Below are positions 8,116-17,321 of a DNA stretch of 64,000 nucleotides, piece by piece (position 1 is the stretch's first letter; the number at the start of each line of letters is the position of its first letter). Source of the stretch: Burkholderiales bacterium (GTDB taxonomy: Bacteria; Pseudomonadota; Gammaproteobacteria; Burkholderiales; Usitatibacteraceae); assembly GCA_025360815.1 (NCBI GenBank), contig JANYBL010000109.1, positions 1-64,000 of the forward strand. Direction: 5' to 3'. The notes beneath the pieces are model-generated. The model was not told the DNA's origin. It saw only the letters and a list, made by a program, of their open reading frames with translations, and made no database searches. A program made the position numbers and the translations under genes.

Positions 8116-10107
8116 ATGAAGCGAAATAGCCTGACGGTGATGATCGGTTTCGTTTTAGCGCTTATCCTGTTTCCGATTCTGATTCCCAATCCTTATTACA
8201 TCCATCTCGCAGAAACGATTTTAATCTACGCGATCTTATTGTTTGGTCTCGACATTGTGGTGGGCTACACCGGAGAAGTCTCGCTGGGGCACGCCGGTTT
8301 GTTTGGCATTGGCTCCTATACCGCTGGCGTGTTGTTCTTCAAGCTCGGCGTGCCATTTGTATTGGCTGTACCGGCTAGCATTGCGGTGACGGCCATCTTT
8401 GGTGCTCTGTTGGCGCTGCCCGCGTTGCGCGTTACGGGGCCATATCTCGCAATGGTCACATTGGCATTCGGAACAATCATCCAAATTTTGATCAATGAAA
8501 TGACCTTTCTAACCGAGGGTCCGCTGGGTATCAAAGTGCCAAAACCATCATTTTTTGGCCACAAATTGGATGAAGTTGAATATTTTTATTTGGTTGCGGC
8601 CATCATGATTATTGCGCTCGTCGCCGTTAATCGATTGCTCAAATCGCATTTTGGCCGCGCCTTTCAAGCACTACGTGCCAGTCCGGTGGCGTGTGATTGC
8701 ATGGGCGTTTCCGTCTATCGCTATAAAGTTTTTGCGTTTGTATTCAGTGCGGGAATGGCAGGCTTGGCGGGTAGCTTGTACACCTACTCCGAGGAATATA
8801 TTTCGCCTAATACGTATGTGAATGAGTTGACGATTCTGTTCTTGCTCGCGGTGATTATGGGCGGGCGCAAAACGCGCAGCGGGCCGATCATCGGGGCTTC
8901 AATCGTGGTGATGTTGCCAAGCTTATTGTCTGATATCGAACTCTTCCGCAAGATTGCCTATACCGCTGCAACGGTCGGCGTGTTGGCATCGATTTGGTTG
9001 TTAGCCAAGAAGCATAAGACGCTACGTGAAATCGCATTACCGCTCGTCGCCACCATCGCAATGGCTGTTTTTTCTTATAAATTAGAAAACATTATCGATT
9101 GGCGTTTAACTATTTTCGGTTTGATGACACTCTTTGTCGTTTATTATTTACAGGATGGCATCGTTGGTTTTGTGTGCAGCATTGCCGAGAAAATTTGGCC
9201 GAATGCCTTTCGCAAACATGATGAATACTCGGAAAAAGCTGACGAAGCACTCGCTTGGGAAAAGTCGCCACACACTACATCGTCGAGTGCAGCTTTGTTG
9301 GATGCGAAACAAATCTTAATGCAATTCGGCGGCTTAAAAGCGCTAAATTTGGTTGACCTTAACATCTCAAAAGGCACCATTCACGGACTGATTGGGCCCA
9401 ATGGTTCGGGTAAGAGCACGATGATGAACGTGCTCACAGGTATCTACAAGCCCACCGCCGGTGCAGTAGAATTTAATGGCGGCGTAATTTCGGATTCAAC
9501 GCCGTCCGCCATCGCGCTCGGCGGCATTGCCCGTACGTTCCAAAACGTGCAATTGTTTGGTGAAATGACGGCGACTGAGAACGTACTGGTCGGCCTGCAC
9601 CACACCTTCAAAAGTAATATGCTTGACGTGATGCTGAACACGAGGCGTTATCGGGACGAGGAACACCGCGCCCGAATTCGTGCAGCCAGCATTTTGCAGT
9701 TTGTTGGTTTGGCGGAACTGGCCACCGACGAGGCGCGCAACCTGCCTTATGGCAAACAGCGCTTGCTGGAAATTGGGCGCGCACTTGGTTTGAGCCCGAA
9801 TCTGCTGCTGCTCGACGAACCTGCCGCCGGTCTGACCGCACCGGACATCAAAGAGCTTGTCGCTATCATTCGCAAAATCCGTGAGCATGGCATCACACTC
9901 ATTTTGATTGAACATCATATGGATGTTGTGATGTCGATCTGCGATACCGTGACAGTGCTTGATTTTGGACAAAAAATTGCCGAAGGTATGCCGGCCGATG
10001 TGCAGGCGAATCCAAAGGTGATCGAAGCTTATTTGGGTGGTGATGCAGGTGCAGCCGAAAATGGAAGTCTTGCCACGCCAACATCAACCACGCCAGTTCC
10101 CGCATAA
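8116..10107 (+). CDS. Fused LivM permease and LivG ATPase
   Basis: A 663-residue fusion. Residues 1 to about 310 are a LivM permease (LDIVVGYTGEVSLGHAGLFGIG and the GGRKTRSGPIIGA coupling loop). About 80 residues with two further hydrophobic stretches and a polar linker follow. From about residue 393 there is a complete LivG ATPase: Walker A GPNGSGKST at 427-435, the Q-loop region ARTFQNVQLF, a signature-like LPYGKQRLLEIGRAL, Walker B LLLLDEPAAGL, and the H-loop in LIEHHMDVV. The usual LSGGQ is replaced by LPYGK, which is common in LivG proteins. The frame is continuous with no internal stop, so this is a real single gene, not a misread pair. Confidence 0.93.
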   Translation: MKRNSLTVMIGFVLALILFPILIPNPYYIHLAETILIYAILLFGLDIVVGYTGEVSLGHAGLFGIGSYTAGVLFFKLGVPFVLAVPASIAVTAIFGALLALPALRVTGPYLAMVTLAFGTIIQILINEMTFLTEGPLGIKVPKPSFFGHKLDEVEYFYLVAAIMIIALVAVNRLLKSHFGRAFQALRASPVACDCMGVSVYRYKVFAFVFSAGMAGLAGSLYTYSEEYISPNTYVNELTILFLLAVIMGGRKTRSGPIIGASIVVMLPSLLSDIELFRKIAYTAATVGVLASIWLLAKKHKTLREIALPLVATIAMAVFSYKLENIIDWRLTIFGLMTLFVVYYLQDGIVGFVCSIAEKIWPNAFRKHDEYSEKADEALAWEKSPHTTSSSAALLDAKQILMQFGGLKALNLVDLNISKGTIHGLIGPNGSGKSTMMNVLTGIYKPTAGAVEFNGGVISDSTPSAIALGGIARTFQNVQLFGEMTATENVLVGLHHTFKSNMLDVMLNTRRYRDEEHRARIRAASILQFVGLAELATDEARNLPYGKQRLLEIGRALGLSPNLLLLDEPAAGLTAPDIKELVAIIRKIREHGITLILIEHHMDVVMSICDTVTVLDFGQKIAEGMPADVQANPKVIEAYLGGDAGAAENGSLATPTSTTPVPA

Positions 10108-10116
10108 GGACGCATC

Positions 10117-10845
10117 ATGCTAACAATCAATGGGCTATATGCAGGCTACGGCAAAGTGGAAGTACTTCATGGGATCTCGCTGGAGGTGCCCAAAGGTAAA
10201 GTTGTTACCTTGATCGGCTCCAATGGTGCGGGCAAAACCACGACCATGCGGGCAATTTGCGGCATGATTAAACCGAAATCCGGCGACGTACAACTCAACG
10301 GAAAAAATGTTGCGGGCTTGGATTCCCATCGCATTGCGCGTGCGGGGTTGGCGCATTCACCGGAAGGCCGTCGTGTTTTTTCGACGATGAGCGTGCGTGA
10401 CAATTTAACGCTTGGCGCATTTCCCCGTTTTACCGGCGCCCGCCCAAAAGGCGACATCAAAGCCGACTTGGAAAAGTCGCTTGAATTGTTCCCGCGCTTA
10501 AAAGAGCGTCAAGACCAACTGGCCGGCACGTTGTCGGGCGGCGAGCAGCAAATGTTGGCAATGGCGCGGGCACTTATGATGAACCCCGATGTGATTTTGC
10601 TTGATGAGCCGTCGATGGGGCTAGCGCCGATTTTGGTCGAAGAAGTATTCCGTATTATTTTGCGTCTAAAAGCCGAGGGCATCACGATGCTTCTGGTTGA
10701 GCAATTTGCGGCTGCCGCGCTGAACGTGGCTGACTACGGCTACGTGATGGAAAACGGGCGGATATCATTGCATGGTGCCGCGGATAAATTGAAGAACGAT
10801 CCGGCAGTCAATGAAGCTTACTTAGGTGGTGCGAATAAGCATTAG
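10117..10845 (+). CDS. livF: LivF-type ABC transporter ATP-binding protein
   Basis: A 242-residue ATPase, the last gene of the transporter operon. It has Walker A GSNGAGKTT, the HSPEGRRVFSTMSVRDNL segment typical of LivF, the signature LSGGEQQMLAMARAL, Walker B VILLDEPSMGLAP and the H-loop-type VEQFAAAAL. It starts 9 bp after the fusion gene. It would pair with the fused LivG domain, giving a heterodimeric motor for amino-acid uptake. Length and motifs are normal for the family. Confidence 0.95.
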   Translation: MLTINGLYAGYGKVEVLHGISLEVPKGKVVTLIGSNGAGKTTTMRAICGMIKPKSGDVQLNGKNVAGLDSHRIARAGLAHSPEGRRVFSTMSVRDNLTLGAFPRFTGARPKGDIKADLEKSLELFPRLKERQDQLAGTLSGGEQQMLAMARALMMNPDVILLDEPSMGLAPILVEEVFRIILRLKAEGITMLLVEQFAAAALNVADYGYVMENGRISLHGAADKLKNDPAVNEAYLGGANKH

Positions 10846-10973
10846 TAAACGTTGATGGTGTCGGGGTAGAAGGCATGCGGGCCGGTCGGTCGGTCGGGTA
10901 AACAGTGAGGCTGCTGACCCAGCACAGGCGATAAAAATCAAACCCAATATGAAATGCACCGGTGAAGTCGGAT

Positions 10974-11945
10974 ATGCCAAAGAGTCTAAAGATCCTTATC
11001 ACTCGCCAAGTTTTTCCTGAAGTCATCGATTTCCTTGGCGCTGATTTTGAAATCGATTACAACGAATCCGATGTGGTGCTTTCCACCGATGAATTGTGTG
11101 AGCGTGCGGCGAGCTGTGCTGGCTTGCTCTGCTGCCTAACCGAAAAAATTGACAATACATTTTTTGAGCATTGTCCAACCGTTAGAGTGGTCAGCAACAT
11201 TGCCGTTGGCTATAACAATATCGATGCGATTGAAGCAAAAAATCGCGGCGTAAAAATCACTAACACGCCGGGGGTGCTCGACGACACGACCGCTGACCTT
11301 ACGTTTACTTTGCTGATGGCGGTCGCCAGGCGCATCACTGAGGCTGAATCGCTGTTGCGACAAGGGCGGTGGAAAAAAAGCTTTGCCGTGCAGCAAATGC
11401 TCGGCATGGATATTCACCATGCAAGCCTCGGCATCATTGGTATGGGACGGATCGGCCAAGCCATCGCCAAACGTGCGGCGGGCTTTGACATGCAAGTCCG
11501 CTATTTCAATCGCACGCCACTCGACGCGACGACCGAGCAAAAATTCAATGTTTGTTATGTGTCGCAAGAGGCGATCTTGCGCAATAGCGATTTTGTGTTG
11601 GTGATGGTGCCCTATTCAGCCGCAACACATCACTTGATTGGTGCTGAAGAACTCGCACTGATGAAACCGTCCGCGATTTTAATCAACACCGCAAGGGGTG
11701 GCGTAGTGGACGAAGTGGCATTAATTGCGGCCCTAAAAAAAAATCAGATCGCGGGGGCAGGACTGGATGTATTCGAAAATGAACCCGCGTTCAATCCCGA
11801 ATTTCTCGGTTTAAAAAATGTTGTACTCACCCCGCATATCGGCAGCGCTACGCGCTCAACCCGTATGGCGATGGCAATGCTGGCCGCAACGAATTTAAAA
11901 GCCGCTTTGCAAGGAGAAACGCCCCCGAATTGGGTGAATCCATGA
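10974..11945 (+). CDS. D-2-hydroxyacid dehydrogenase (glyoxylate/hydroxypyruvate reductase type)
   Basis: A 323-residue NAD(P)-dependent reductase of the D-isomer 2-hydroxyacid dehydrogenase family. It has the NIAVGYNNID substrate loop, the nucleotide motif GIIGMGRIGQAIAKRA, and the catalytic triad segments NTARGGVVDE (Arg), ENEP (Glu) and TPHIGSAT (His). This combination is closest to GhrB/GyaR glyoxylate or hydroxypyruvate reductases. The ATG at 10974 is preferred; an in-frame GTG at 10962 would add four residues, and neither has a strong SD. The preceding 128 bp include a short GGTC repeat and no gene. The downstream neighbour is convergent. Confidence 0.9.
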   Translation: MPKSLKILITRQVFPEVIDFLGADFEIDYNESDVVLSTDELCERAASCAGLLCCLTEKIDNTFFEHCPTVRVVSNIAVGYNNIDAIEAKNRGVKITNTPGVLDDTTADLTFTLLMAVARRITEAESLLRQGRWKKSFAVQQMLGMDIHHASLGIIGMGRIGQAIAKRAAGFDMQVRYFNRTPLDATTEQKFNVCYVSQEAILRNSDFVLVMVPYSAATHHLIGAEELALMKPSAILINTARGGVVDEVALIAALKKNQIAGAGLDVFENEPAFNPEFLGLKNVVLTPHIGSATRSTRMAMAMLAATNLKAALQGETPPNWVNP

Positions 11946-12072
11946 ATTGGAAAAGTGATGGTTTTTGGACTGCTGTGAGAAGGTAATGAAGGCTGCGGCC
12001 TTGGACTTCCCCGCCCGTCCCCGGCCCGTCCCCAAGGCATCTAATGCTATCTTTAACGCATCTCAGCTATCG

Positions 12073-13683
12073 TTAGGGCATCTTCACCCAAGCCAGCTCT
12101 AACCAAGCGTCCGGCCGATGCACCACGGATACACCCGCCCTCGCTGCCCACGGCATAACTTGTAAGTGCAGAGGGATATGCAGCACCTCATCGTGATGGA
12201 TCTTCATCGCTTGGTTAATCATGTCTTGGCGTTTTTTAACGTCAATTTCACCCTCTAATTTATCGATCAACTCGTCCATAGCAACATTTTTATAGTTACC
12301 CCAGTTGTATTCTCCGGCACCTTTGTCATCGCGGCTATGCAAAACTGGCTTGAGTGTAAAGATGGCATCGGTGGTTGAGCCGCCCCAGCCGAGCATGTAG
12401 AAACTGGTGTCGAGCTTTTGCACCTTGGGGAAATAATTGGCCTTGGGGATCGATGCCACTTTGACCGTGACGCCAATCTTCGACCACATGCCCGCCAGCG
12501 CCACGCAGATTCGCTCGTCGTTTATGTAGCGATCATTGGGGCAGTCCAGCGTGACGGTAAAGCCGTTGGAATACCCGGCATCGGCCAGCAACTTTTTTGC
12601 AGCGTCAATAGTGATCATCGGATGGCGCTTTTCCATCGAATCAGGAATGCCAGCCTCCTTACGCGCGGGCATGAGAATCGCAGTGGGAATAGAGAGGCCG
12701 CGCATCACCGTGCGCTTGATGGCCTCGACATCAAGCGATTGATAAAGGGCTAGACGAACCCGCCTGTCCTTAAACGGATTTTTGCCTTTCACGTCCGAAT
12801 AGAGCAACTCAGCCCGTGCCTGATCCATGCCGATAAATACAACGCGGTTCTCGCGACCTTCGTATATTTTTATTTTTTTATCTTGGGACAATTTGGCAAT
12901 ATCTTGCAGCGGCGGATCGAGCACGAAATCTAACTCGCCAGAAATCAGCGCGGCGAGACGGGTGCCGGGCGAGCGGATCGGGGTGAAGACAACATCGGTG
13001 ACATTGCCCTCGAAACGTCCTTCTTTGAGTCCCCACCAGTTGGGATTCTTCGTGAGCACCGTTTTCACGTCTGCCTCCCGCGACACCAGCAGGAATGGCC
13101 CCGTGCCCATCGCGTTGCGCACAGCGAAAGTTTCTTCCTTATTGTTGTAGTCCTGCGGCTTTTCGACTTTGTTTTTGATTGCCCATGCTTTTGACATAAT
13201 GAACATGGTTGAACTGCCAAGCATGTCCGGTAATACCGCGTTAGGTACAGGTGTGACAAGTTCGATCGTGAACGCATCGATTTTGCGCGGCTTACCGAGC
13301 GCGTTGGCATAGACCTTGAACTTTGAGGTCGACATTTGATTGCGCAAGATTGAGAACACAACGTCATCAGCCGTGAACGCTGAGCCGTCGTGCCATTTCA
13401 CACCTTTGCGCAGCTCAATCAGCCAAGTGGTCGGATTGGTCTGCGCAACCGATGTCGCTAAGCGTGGGATGAGCTTCATGTTTTTATCGCGGCTCAACAA
13501 CTGTTCGTAAATTTGGCCATTGAATTGATTGTTAAATGACTCATTGTCGGCGTGCGGGTCGAAGGTGGTGGCATCGCCTTGGTTTGACCAACGTAGCGTT
13601 TTGGCGTTTGCCAAGTCGAGGGGTGCTGTCAACGACGCGATCAAGAGGGTCACGGCGATACAAAAGTGATTGGTTTTTTTCAT
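12073..13683 (-). CDS. Dipeptide-type ABC transporter substrate-binding protein (orphan)
   Basis: A 536-residue periplasmic binding protein of the SBP_bac_5 (DppA/OppA) family. A signal peptide ends near DLANA and the mature part opens KTLRWSNQGDATTFDPHADN. The VKWHDGSAFTADDVVFS segment is the family hallmark. It is clearly paralogous to the two binding proteins at 24.9 and 26.8 kb: all three share the NA(M/N)GTGPF motif, and this one also shares CPNDRYIND with the first of them. No permease or ATPase genes flank it, so it probably delivers its ligand to the dppBCDF complex 15 kb away or to another transporter. It is divergent from the M61 peptidase gene and converges with the reductase gene. 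Confidence 0.92.
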   Translation of the reverse strand: MKKTNHFCIAVTLLIASLTAPLDLANAKTLRWSNQGDATTFDPHADNESFNNQFNGQIYEQLLSRDKNMKLIPRLATSVAQTNPTTWLIELRKGVKWHDGSAFTADDVVFSILRNQMSTSKFKVYANALGKPRKIDAFTIELVTPVPNAVLPDMLGSSTMFIMSKAWAIKNKVEKPQDYNNKEETFAVRNAMGTGPFLLVSREADVKTVLTKNPNWWGLKEGRFEGNVTDVVFTPIRSPGTRLAALISGELDFVLDPPLQDIAKLSQDKKIKIYEGRENRVVFIGMDQARAELLYSDVKGKNPFKDRRVRLALYQSLDVEAIKRTVMRGLSIPTAILMPARKEAGIPDSMEKRHPMITIDAAKKLLADAGYSNGFTVTLDCPNDRYINDERICVALAGMWSKIGVTVKVASIPKANYFPKVQKLDTSFYMLGWGGSTTDAIFTLKPVLHSRDDKGAGEYNWGNYKNVAMDELIDKLEGEIDVKKRQDMINQAMKIHHDEVLHIPLHLQVMPWAARAGVSVVHRPDAWLELAWVKMP

Positions 13684-13818
13684 AACATGCTCTAAATGCG
13701 CTCAAACTCATTGACAGTGGCCTTGATGCCATAATAAGCATCATTATCATCGCATGTGCAATCTTTTATGATTAATTTTTATGCATCGTGATAGCACTCA
13801 TCAACCCTTAAATCGCCC

Positions 13819-15738
13819 ATGAAACCGACTGTCCCGCTTCCCCAGGCAACCACGCTTACGCAATACACCATCGCGCCCAAAAATCTCGCAGCGCATTTGT
13901 TTGAAGTCACCGTTAACATCGATGCGCCCGATCCAGCCGGGCAGCGCTTTGCGTTGCCAACTTGGATTCCGGGCAGCTACATGATCCGGGAGTTTGCCCG
14001 CAATATTGTCAGCTTGGTTGCGATGAGCGGCAACGAGTTCGTAGCCGTTGAAAAAATCGACAAAACCACATGGCAATGTGCGCCGACAAAGGGAAATGGC
14101 GAGCTGACACTACGTTATGACGTTTACGCTTGGGATTTAAGCGTTCGCGCCGCGCACCTTGATGAAAACCATGGATTTTTTAACGGCACGAGCGTTTTTG
14201 TGTTGCCCGAGGGCAGGCGTGATGCGCCGTGTGTGGTCTCGATTACCGGGCCATCGGACTGGAGAATAGCCTCCGCGTTAGCGGAGGATGAACCTCCGGC
14301 ATTGGCGGGCATCGCAGGGCGAAATGCGTTCAAAACGCCCGACCAGAGCCAACTTTCATCAACAAAAACTCACCTGCGCTATGCCGCCAACTTTGATGAA
14401 CTGATCGACCATCCGGTTGAAATGGGCACCTTCACCCATGCCAGTTTTGATGCCTGCGGTGTCAAGCACCATATTGCCATCACCGGCAAACATCGTGCGG
14501 ATTTGCCCCGTCTGTGTGCGGATTTTAAAAAAATCTGCGAGGCGCAGATCCAGTTTTTTGAGCCTTTACCAATGTCCGTCCCAGCGTCCGCCCAACCGGC
14601 GACTGCCAGCGCCGCGCCATTTAACGAGTATTGGTTTTTACTTACGGTTGTGGGCGATGGTTTTGGCGGATTAGAACATCGCGCTTCCACCGCATTGATT
14701 GCGGGACGCGACGATTTGCCGCACTCGCATGTGCCTGGCATGACGCCCGGCTATCGCAAATTGTTGTCACTCACCTCGCATGAATATTTCCATACCTGGA
14801 ACGTTAAGCGCATCAAGCCTGCCGCGTTTATTGAGTACGATTTGTTCAACGAAAGTTATACCCGCCAGCTTTGGTTTTTTGAAGGCTTTACCGATTATTA
14901 CGACGATCTGTTTTTAGTCCGCACGGGATTAATTACGCCGCTCGAATACCTTGAAGTCGAAGCCGAAAATGTTGGCCGGGTGTTATCGCAGTCAGGACGC
15001 TTAAAACAAAGCGTGGCCGAATCGTCGTTCGATGCTTGGACAAAATATTATCGCCAAGACGAAAACGCGCCGAACGCAATTGTCAGCTATTACCAAAAAG
15101 GTGCGATGGTCGCGCTGGCATTAGATCTCATGATTCGCAGCCTTACTGAAAACAGCCCGGACGGGCCAAAATCGCTCGATGATGTCATGCGTTTTTTATG
15201 GACACATCATGGCAAAGGCAACATCGGCGTGCCGGAAAATGGCATCGAAAAAATCGTTGCGGTCGTAACGGGGTTGGATTTGAAAGCCTTTTTCAACGAG
15301 GCGGTTTATGGCACAAATGACTTGGCACTCGCACCATTGTTCGCCGCGGTCGGCATTGAAATGAGCGCGCGCGTGCCCGGCCAGGCCAAAGCCGGCGATG
15401 CGCTTCCGCCGACCATCGGCGCGCGCGTTGGCATAGACACCAATGGCGATGCAAAATTGGTACAAGTTTTTGACGGGGGCGCGGCGCAAGAGGCAGGACT
15501 CTCTGCTGGCGACACCATCGTTGCTATTGATGGGTTGCGCGTGACCGCAAATAATTTTGACAGGCGGATTAAATCATTTGCGGTGGCCACCACGGTTGAA
15601 ATGATCGCCTTCCGTCGAGATGAAATCAGGCGCTGCATGGTTACCCTGCAAGCGCAGGCGGCCAGCACCGTAGTGCTGACCACACGTGACACCGCCCCGG
15701 AATGCAAGTTGCGACGCGACCGATGGCTTGGGCAATAA
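13819..15738 (+). CDS. M61 family (glycyl) metallopeptidase with PDZ domain
   Basis: A 639-residue peptidase of family M61. An N-terminal beta domain (TLTQYTI, LPTWIPGSYMIREFARN) precedes the zinc site HEYFH at 321-325 in SHEYFHTWNVKRIKP. The third zinc ligand is E355 in FFEGFTDYYDD. A PDZ domain occupies roughly residues 550-620 (GAAQEAGLSAGDTIVAIDG). Characterised members cleave N-terminal glycine or alanine from peptides. No signal peptide is visible, so it is probably cytoplasmic. The ATG at 13819 gives the standard N-terminus. Divergence from a peptide-binding protein gene fits a role in using imported peptides, which is inference. Confidence 0.93.
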   Translation: MKPTVPLPQATTLTQYTIAPKNLAAHLFEVTVNIDAPDPAGQRFALPTWIPGSYMIREFARNIVSLVAMSGNEFVAVEKIDKTTWQCAPTKGNGELTLRYDVYAWDLSVRAAHLDENHGFFNGTSVFVLPEGRRDAPCVVSITGPSDWRIASALAEDEPPALAGIAGRNAFKTPDQSQLSSTKTHLRYAANFDELIDHPVEMGTFTHASFDACGVKHHIAITGKHRADLPRLCADFKKICEAQIQFFEPLPMSVPASAQPATASAAPFNEYWFLLTVVGDGFGGLEHRASTALIAGRDDLPHSHVPGMTPGYRKLLSLTSHEYFHTWNVKRIKPAAFIEYDLFNESYTRQLWFFEGFTDYYDDLFLVRTGLITPLEYLEVEAENVGRVLSQSGRLKQSVAESSFDAWTKYYRQDENAPNAIVSYYQKGAMVALALDLMIRSLTENSPDGPKSLDDVMRFLWTHHGKGNIGVPENGIEKIVAVVTGLDLKAFFNEAVYGTNDLALAPLFAAVGIEMSARVPGQAKAGDALPPTIGARVGIDTNGDAKLVQVFDGGAAQEAGLSAGDTIVAIDGLRVTANNFDRRIKSFAVATTVEMIAFRRDEIRRCMVTLQAQAASTVVLTTRDTAPECKLRRDRWLGQ

Positions 15739-15814
15739 TTTGACGCCGTGGCGCAACGTATTCGCATAAAAGCGCAAAATAAAAGCCGCGCGGGATGTTA
15801 GATAACCTTTAGTA

Positions 15815-15838
15815 ATTTTTAAGGAATTTTTTAAGGAA
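15815..15838 (+). promoter_or_regulatory. Duplicated Shine-Dalgarno region before gabD
   Basis: The sequence TTTTTAAGGAA occurs twice, 12 bp apart. AAGGA is found at 15821-15825 and 15833-15837. The second copy is 5 nt from the ATG at 15843 and is the likely functional site; the first is 17 nt away. It looks like a short tandem duplication. Confidence 0.75.
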
Positions 15839-15842
15839 TTTT

Positions 15843-17318
15843 ATGAACGCTCCACAAGATTTAAAACGCCTCCCGCTGCAAGATCCCACACTGTTGCGCA
15901 CCCAATGCTACCTCGACGGCGCTTGGGTCGATGCCGATTCGGGCAAACACTTTGAGGTCGATAATCCCGCGACCGGCAATATCATTGCTAACGTACCCGA
16001 TTGCGGGGCTGATGAAGCCAAACGCGCTATTGCCGCCGCCGCCGCCGCGTTACCCGCCTGGCGCGCGCTGACCGCCAAGGCGCGCAGCCAAATACTGCGC
16101 AAGTGGTTTGACCTGATGATCGCTCACGCCGACGATTTGGCTCTGATTCTCACCACTGAGCAAGGCAAACCCCTTGCTGAGGCTAAGGGTGAAGTGATGT
16201 ACGGTGCGTCGTTTATTGAATGGTTTGCCGAGGAAGGCAAACGTATTTATGGTGATGTGATCCCACCGCATATGGCCGACAAACGGTTGATCGTCATGAA
16301 GCAGCCGATTGGGGTCTGTGCAGCGATTACGCCATGGAATTTTCCGAATGCGATGATCACCCGGAAGGCCGCGCCAGCACTGGCCGCTGGCTGCACGATG
16401 GTTTTAAAGCCGGCCGAGCAGACACCGCTTTCTGCGCTCGCGATGGCCGAGCTCGCGGACCGTGCCGGCATCCCCAAAGGCGTGTTTAACGTCATCACGG
16501 GTGATGCCCCGGCGATTGGCGGCGAGCTGTGTGCGAACCCGGTTGTGCGCAAGCTTACTTTCACCGGTTCGACCGAAGTCGGGCGTATTCTGATGCGTCA
16601 ATGTGCGCCAACGATCAAAAAATTATCGCTCGAACTCGGCGGCAACGCGCCGTTTATTGTGTTTGATGATGCTGATTTGGATATCGCAACCGAGAGCCTG
16701 ATGGCGGCAAAATATCGCAACGCCGGACAGACTTGCGTGTCGGCCAATCGCATTTATGTGCAGGCGGGTGTGTATGAAAAATTTGCCGAAAAGGTAAAAG
16801 CAAAAATGTCGCCGCTTAAGGTCGGCGTAGGCACCGAGGCAGGCACAAATATCGGCCCGTTGATCGACCAGCAGGCGATGAAAAAGGTCGAAACGCATGT
16901 GGCCGATGCGGTTGCCAAAGGAGCCACTATTGTCACCGGCGGCAAGAAGAGTGCGCTCGGCGGCTTGTTTTACGAACCAACGCTGCTCACTAATGTGCCG
17001 ATGTCAGCGATGGTATCGCATGAGGAAACCTTCGGCCCGGTTGCGCCATTGATTAAATTCGATACCGAAGCTGAAGTCATAAAACTTGCAAACGATTCAG
17101 AATTTGGTCTGGCCTGTTATTTTTTCTCGCGCGATGTGAGCCGGGTGTTTCGTGTTGGCGAGGCGCTCGAATCGGGCATGGTCGGCATCAACACCGGCAT
17201 GTTTTCAAACGAAGTGGCGCCATTCGGCGGGGTCAAACAGTCAGGTTTGGGGCGCGAAGGCTCGAAGTATGGGATCGAGGATTATTTGGAAATTAAGTAC
17301 CTTTGTATCGGGGTTTGA
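15843..17318 (+). CDS. gabD: NAD(P)-dependent succinate-semialdehyde dehydrogenase
   Basis: A 491-residue aldehyde dehydrogenase. It contains the oxyanion-hole segment TPWNFPNAMITRK, the catalytic glutamate E264 in LELGGNAP and the catalytic cysteine C298 in NAGQTCVSANR. GFSxxSGLGREGSKYG-like and EDYLEIKYLCIG sequences close the protein. These are typical of GabD-type enzymes, which oxidise succinate semialdehyde to succinate at the end of the GABA and 4-hydroxybutyrate routes; glutarate semialdehyde is an alternative substrate. The gene ends 3 bp before the gamma-glutamyltransferase gene. An alanine-run near residue 63 comes from a GCC repeat. Confidence 0.92.
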   Translation: MNAPQDLKRLPLQDPTLLRTQCYLDGAWVDADSGKHFEVDNPATGNIIANVPDCGADEAKRAIAAAAAALPAWRALTAKARSQILRKWFDLMIAHADDLALILTTEQGKPLAEAKGEVMYGASFIEWFAEEGKRIYGDVIPPHMADKRLIVMKQPIGVCAAITPWNFPNAMITRKAAPALAAGCTMVLKPAEQTPLSALAMAELADRAGIPKGVFNVITGDAPAIGGELCANPVVRKLTFTGSTEVGRILMRQCAPTIKKLSLELGGNAPFIVFDDADLDIATESLMAAKYRNAGQTCVSANRIYVQAGVYEKFAEKVKAKMSPLKVGVGTEAGTNIGPLIDQQAMKKVETHVADAVAKGATIVTGGKKSALGGLFYEPTLLTNVPMSAMVSHEETFGPVAPLIKFDTEAEVIKLANDSEFGLACYFFSRDVSRVFRVGEALESGMVGINTGMFSNEVAPFGGVKQSGLGREGSKYGIEDYLEIKYLCIGV

Positions 17319-17321
17319 CAG

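Noticed and set aside
11998-12038. Inverted repeat GCCTTGG/CCAAGGC as terminator between convergent genes
   Set aside because: The stem is only 7 bp with a 27-nt loop and no T-tract; the C-rich content comes from a short direct repeat.
13711-13737. Promoter TTGACA/TAATAA for the M61 peptidase gene
   Set aside because: The spacer is only 15 bp and the assignment is not better than chance in this AT-rich divergent region.
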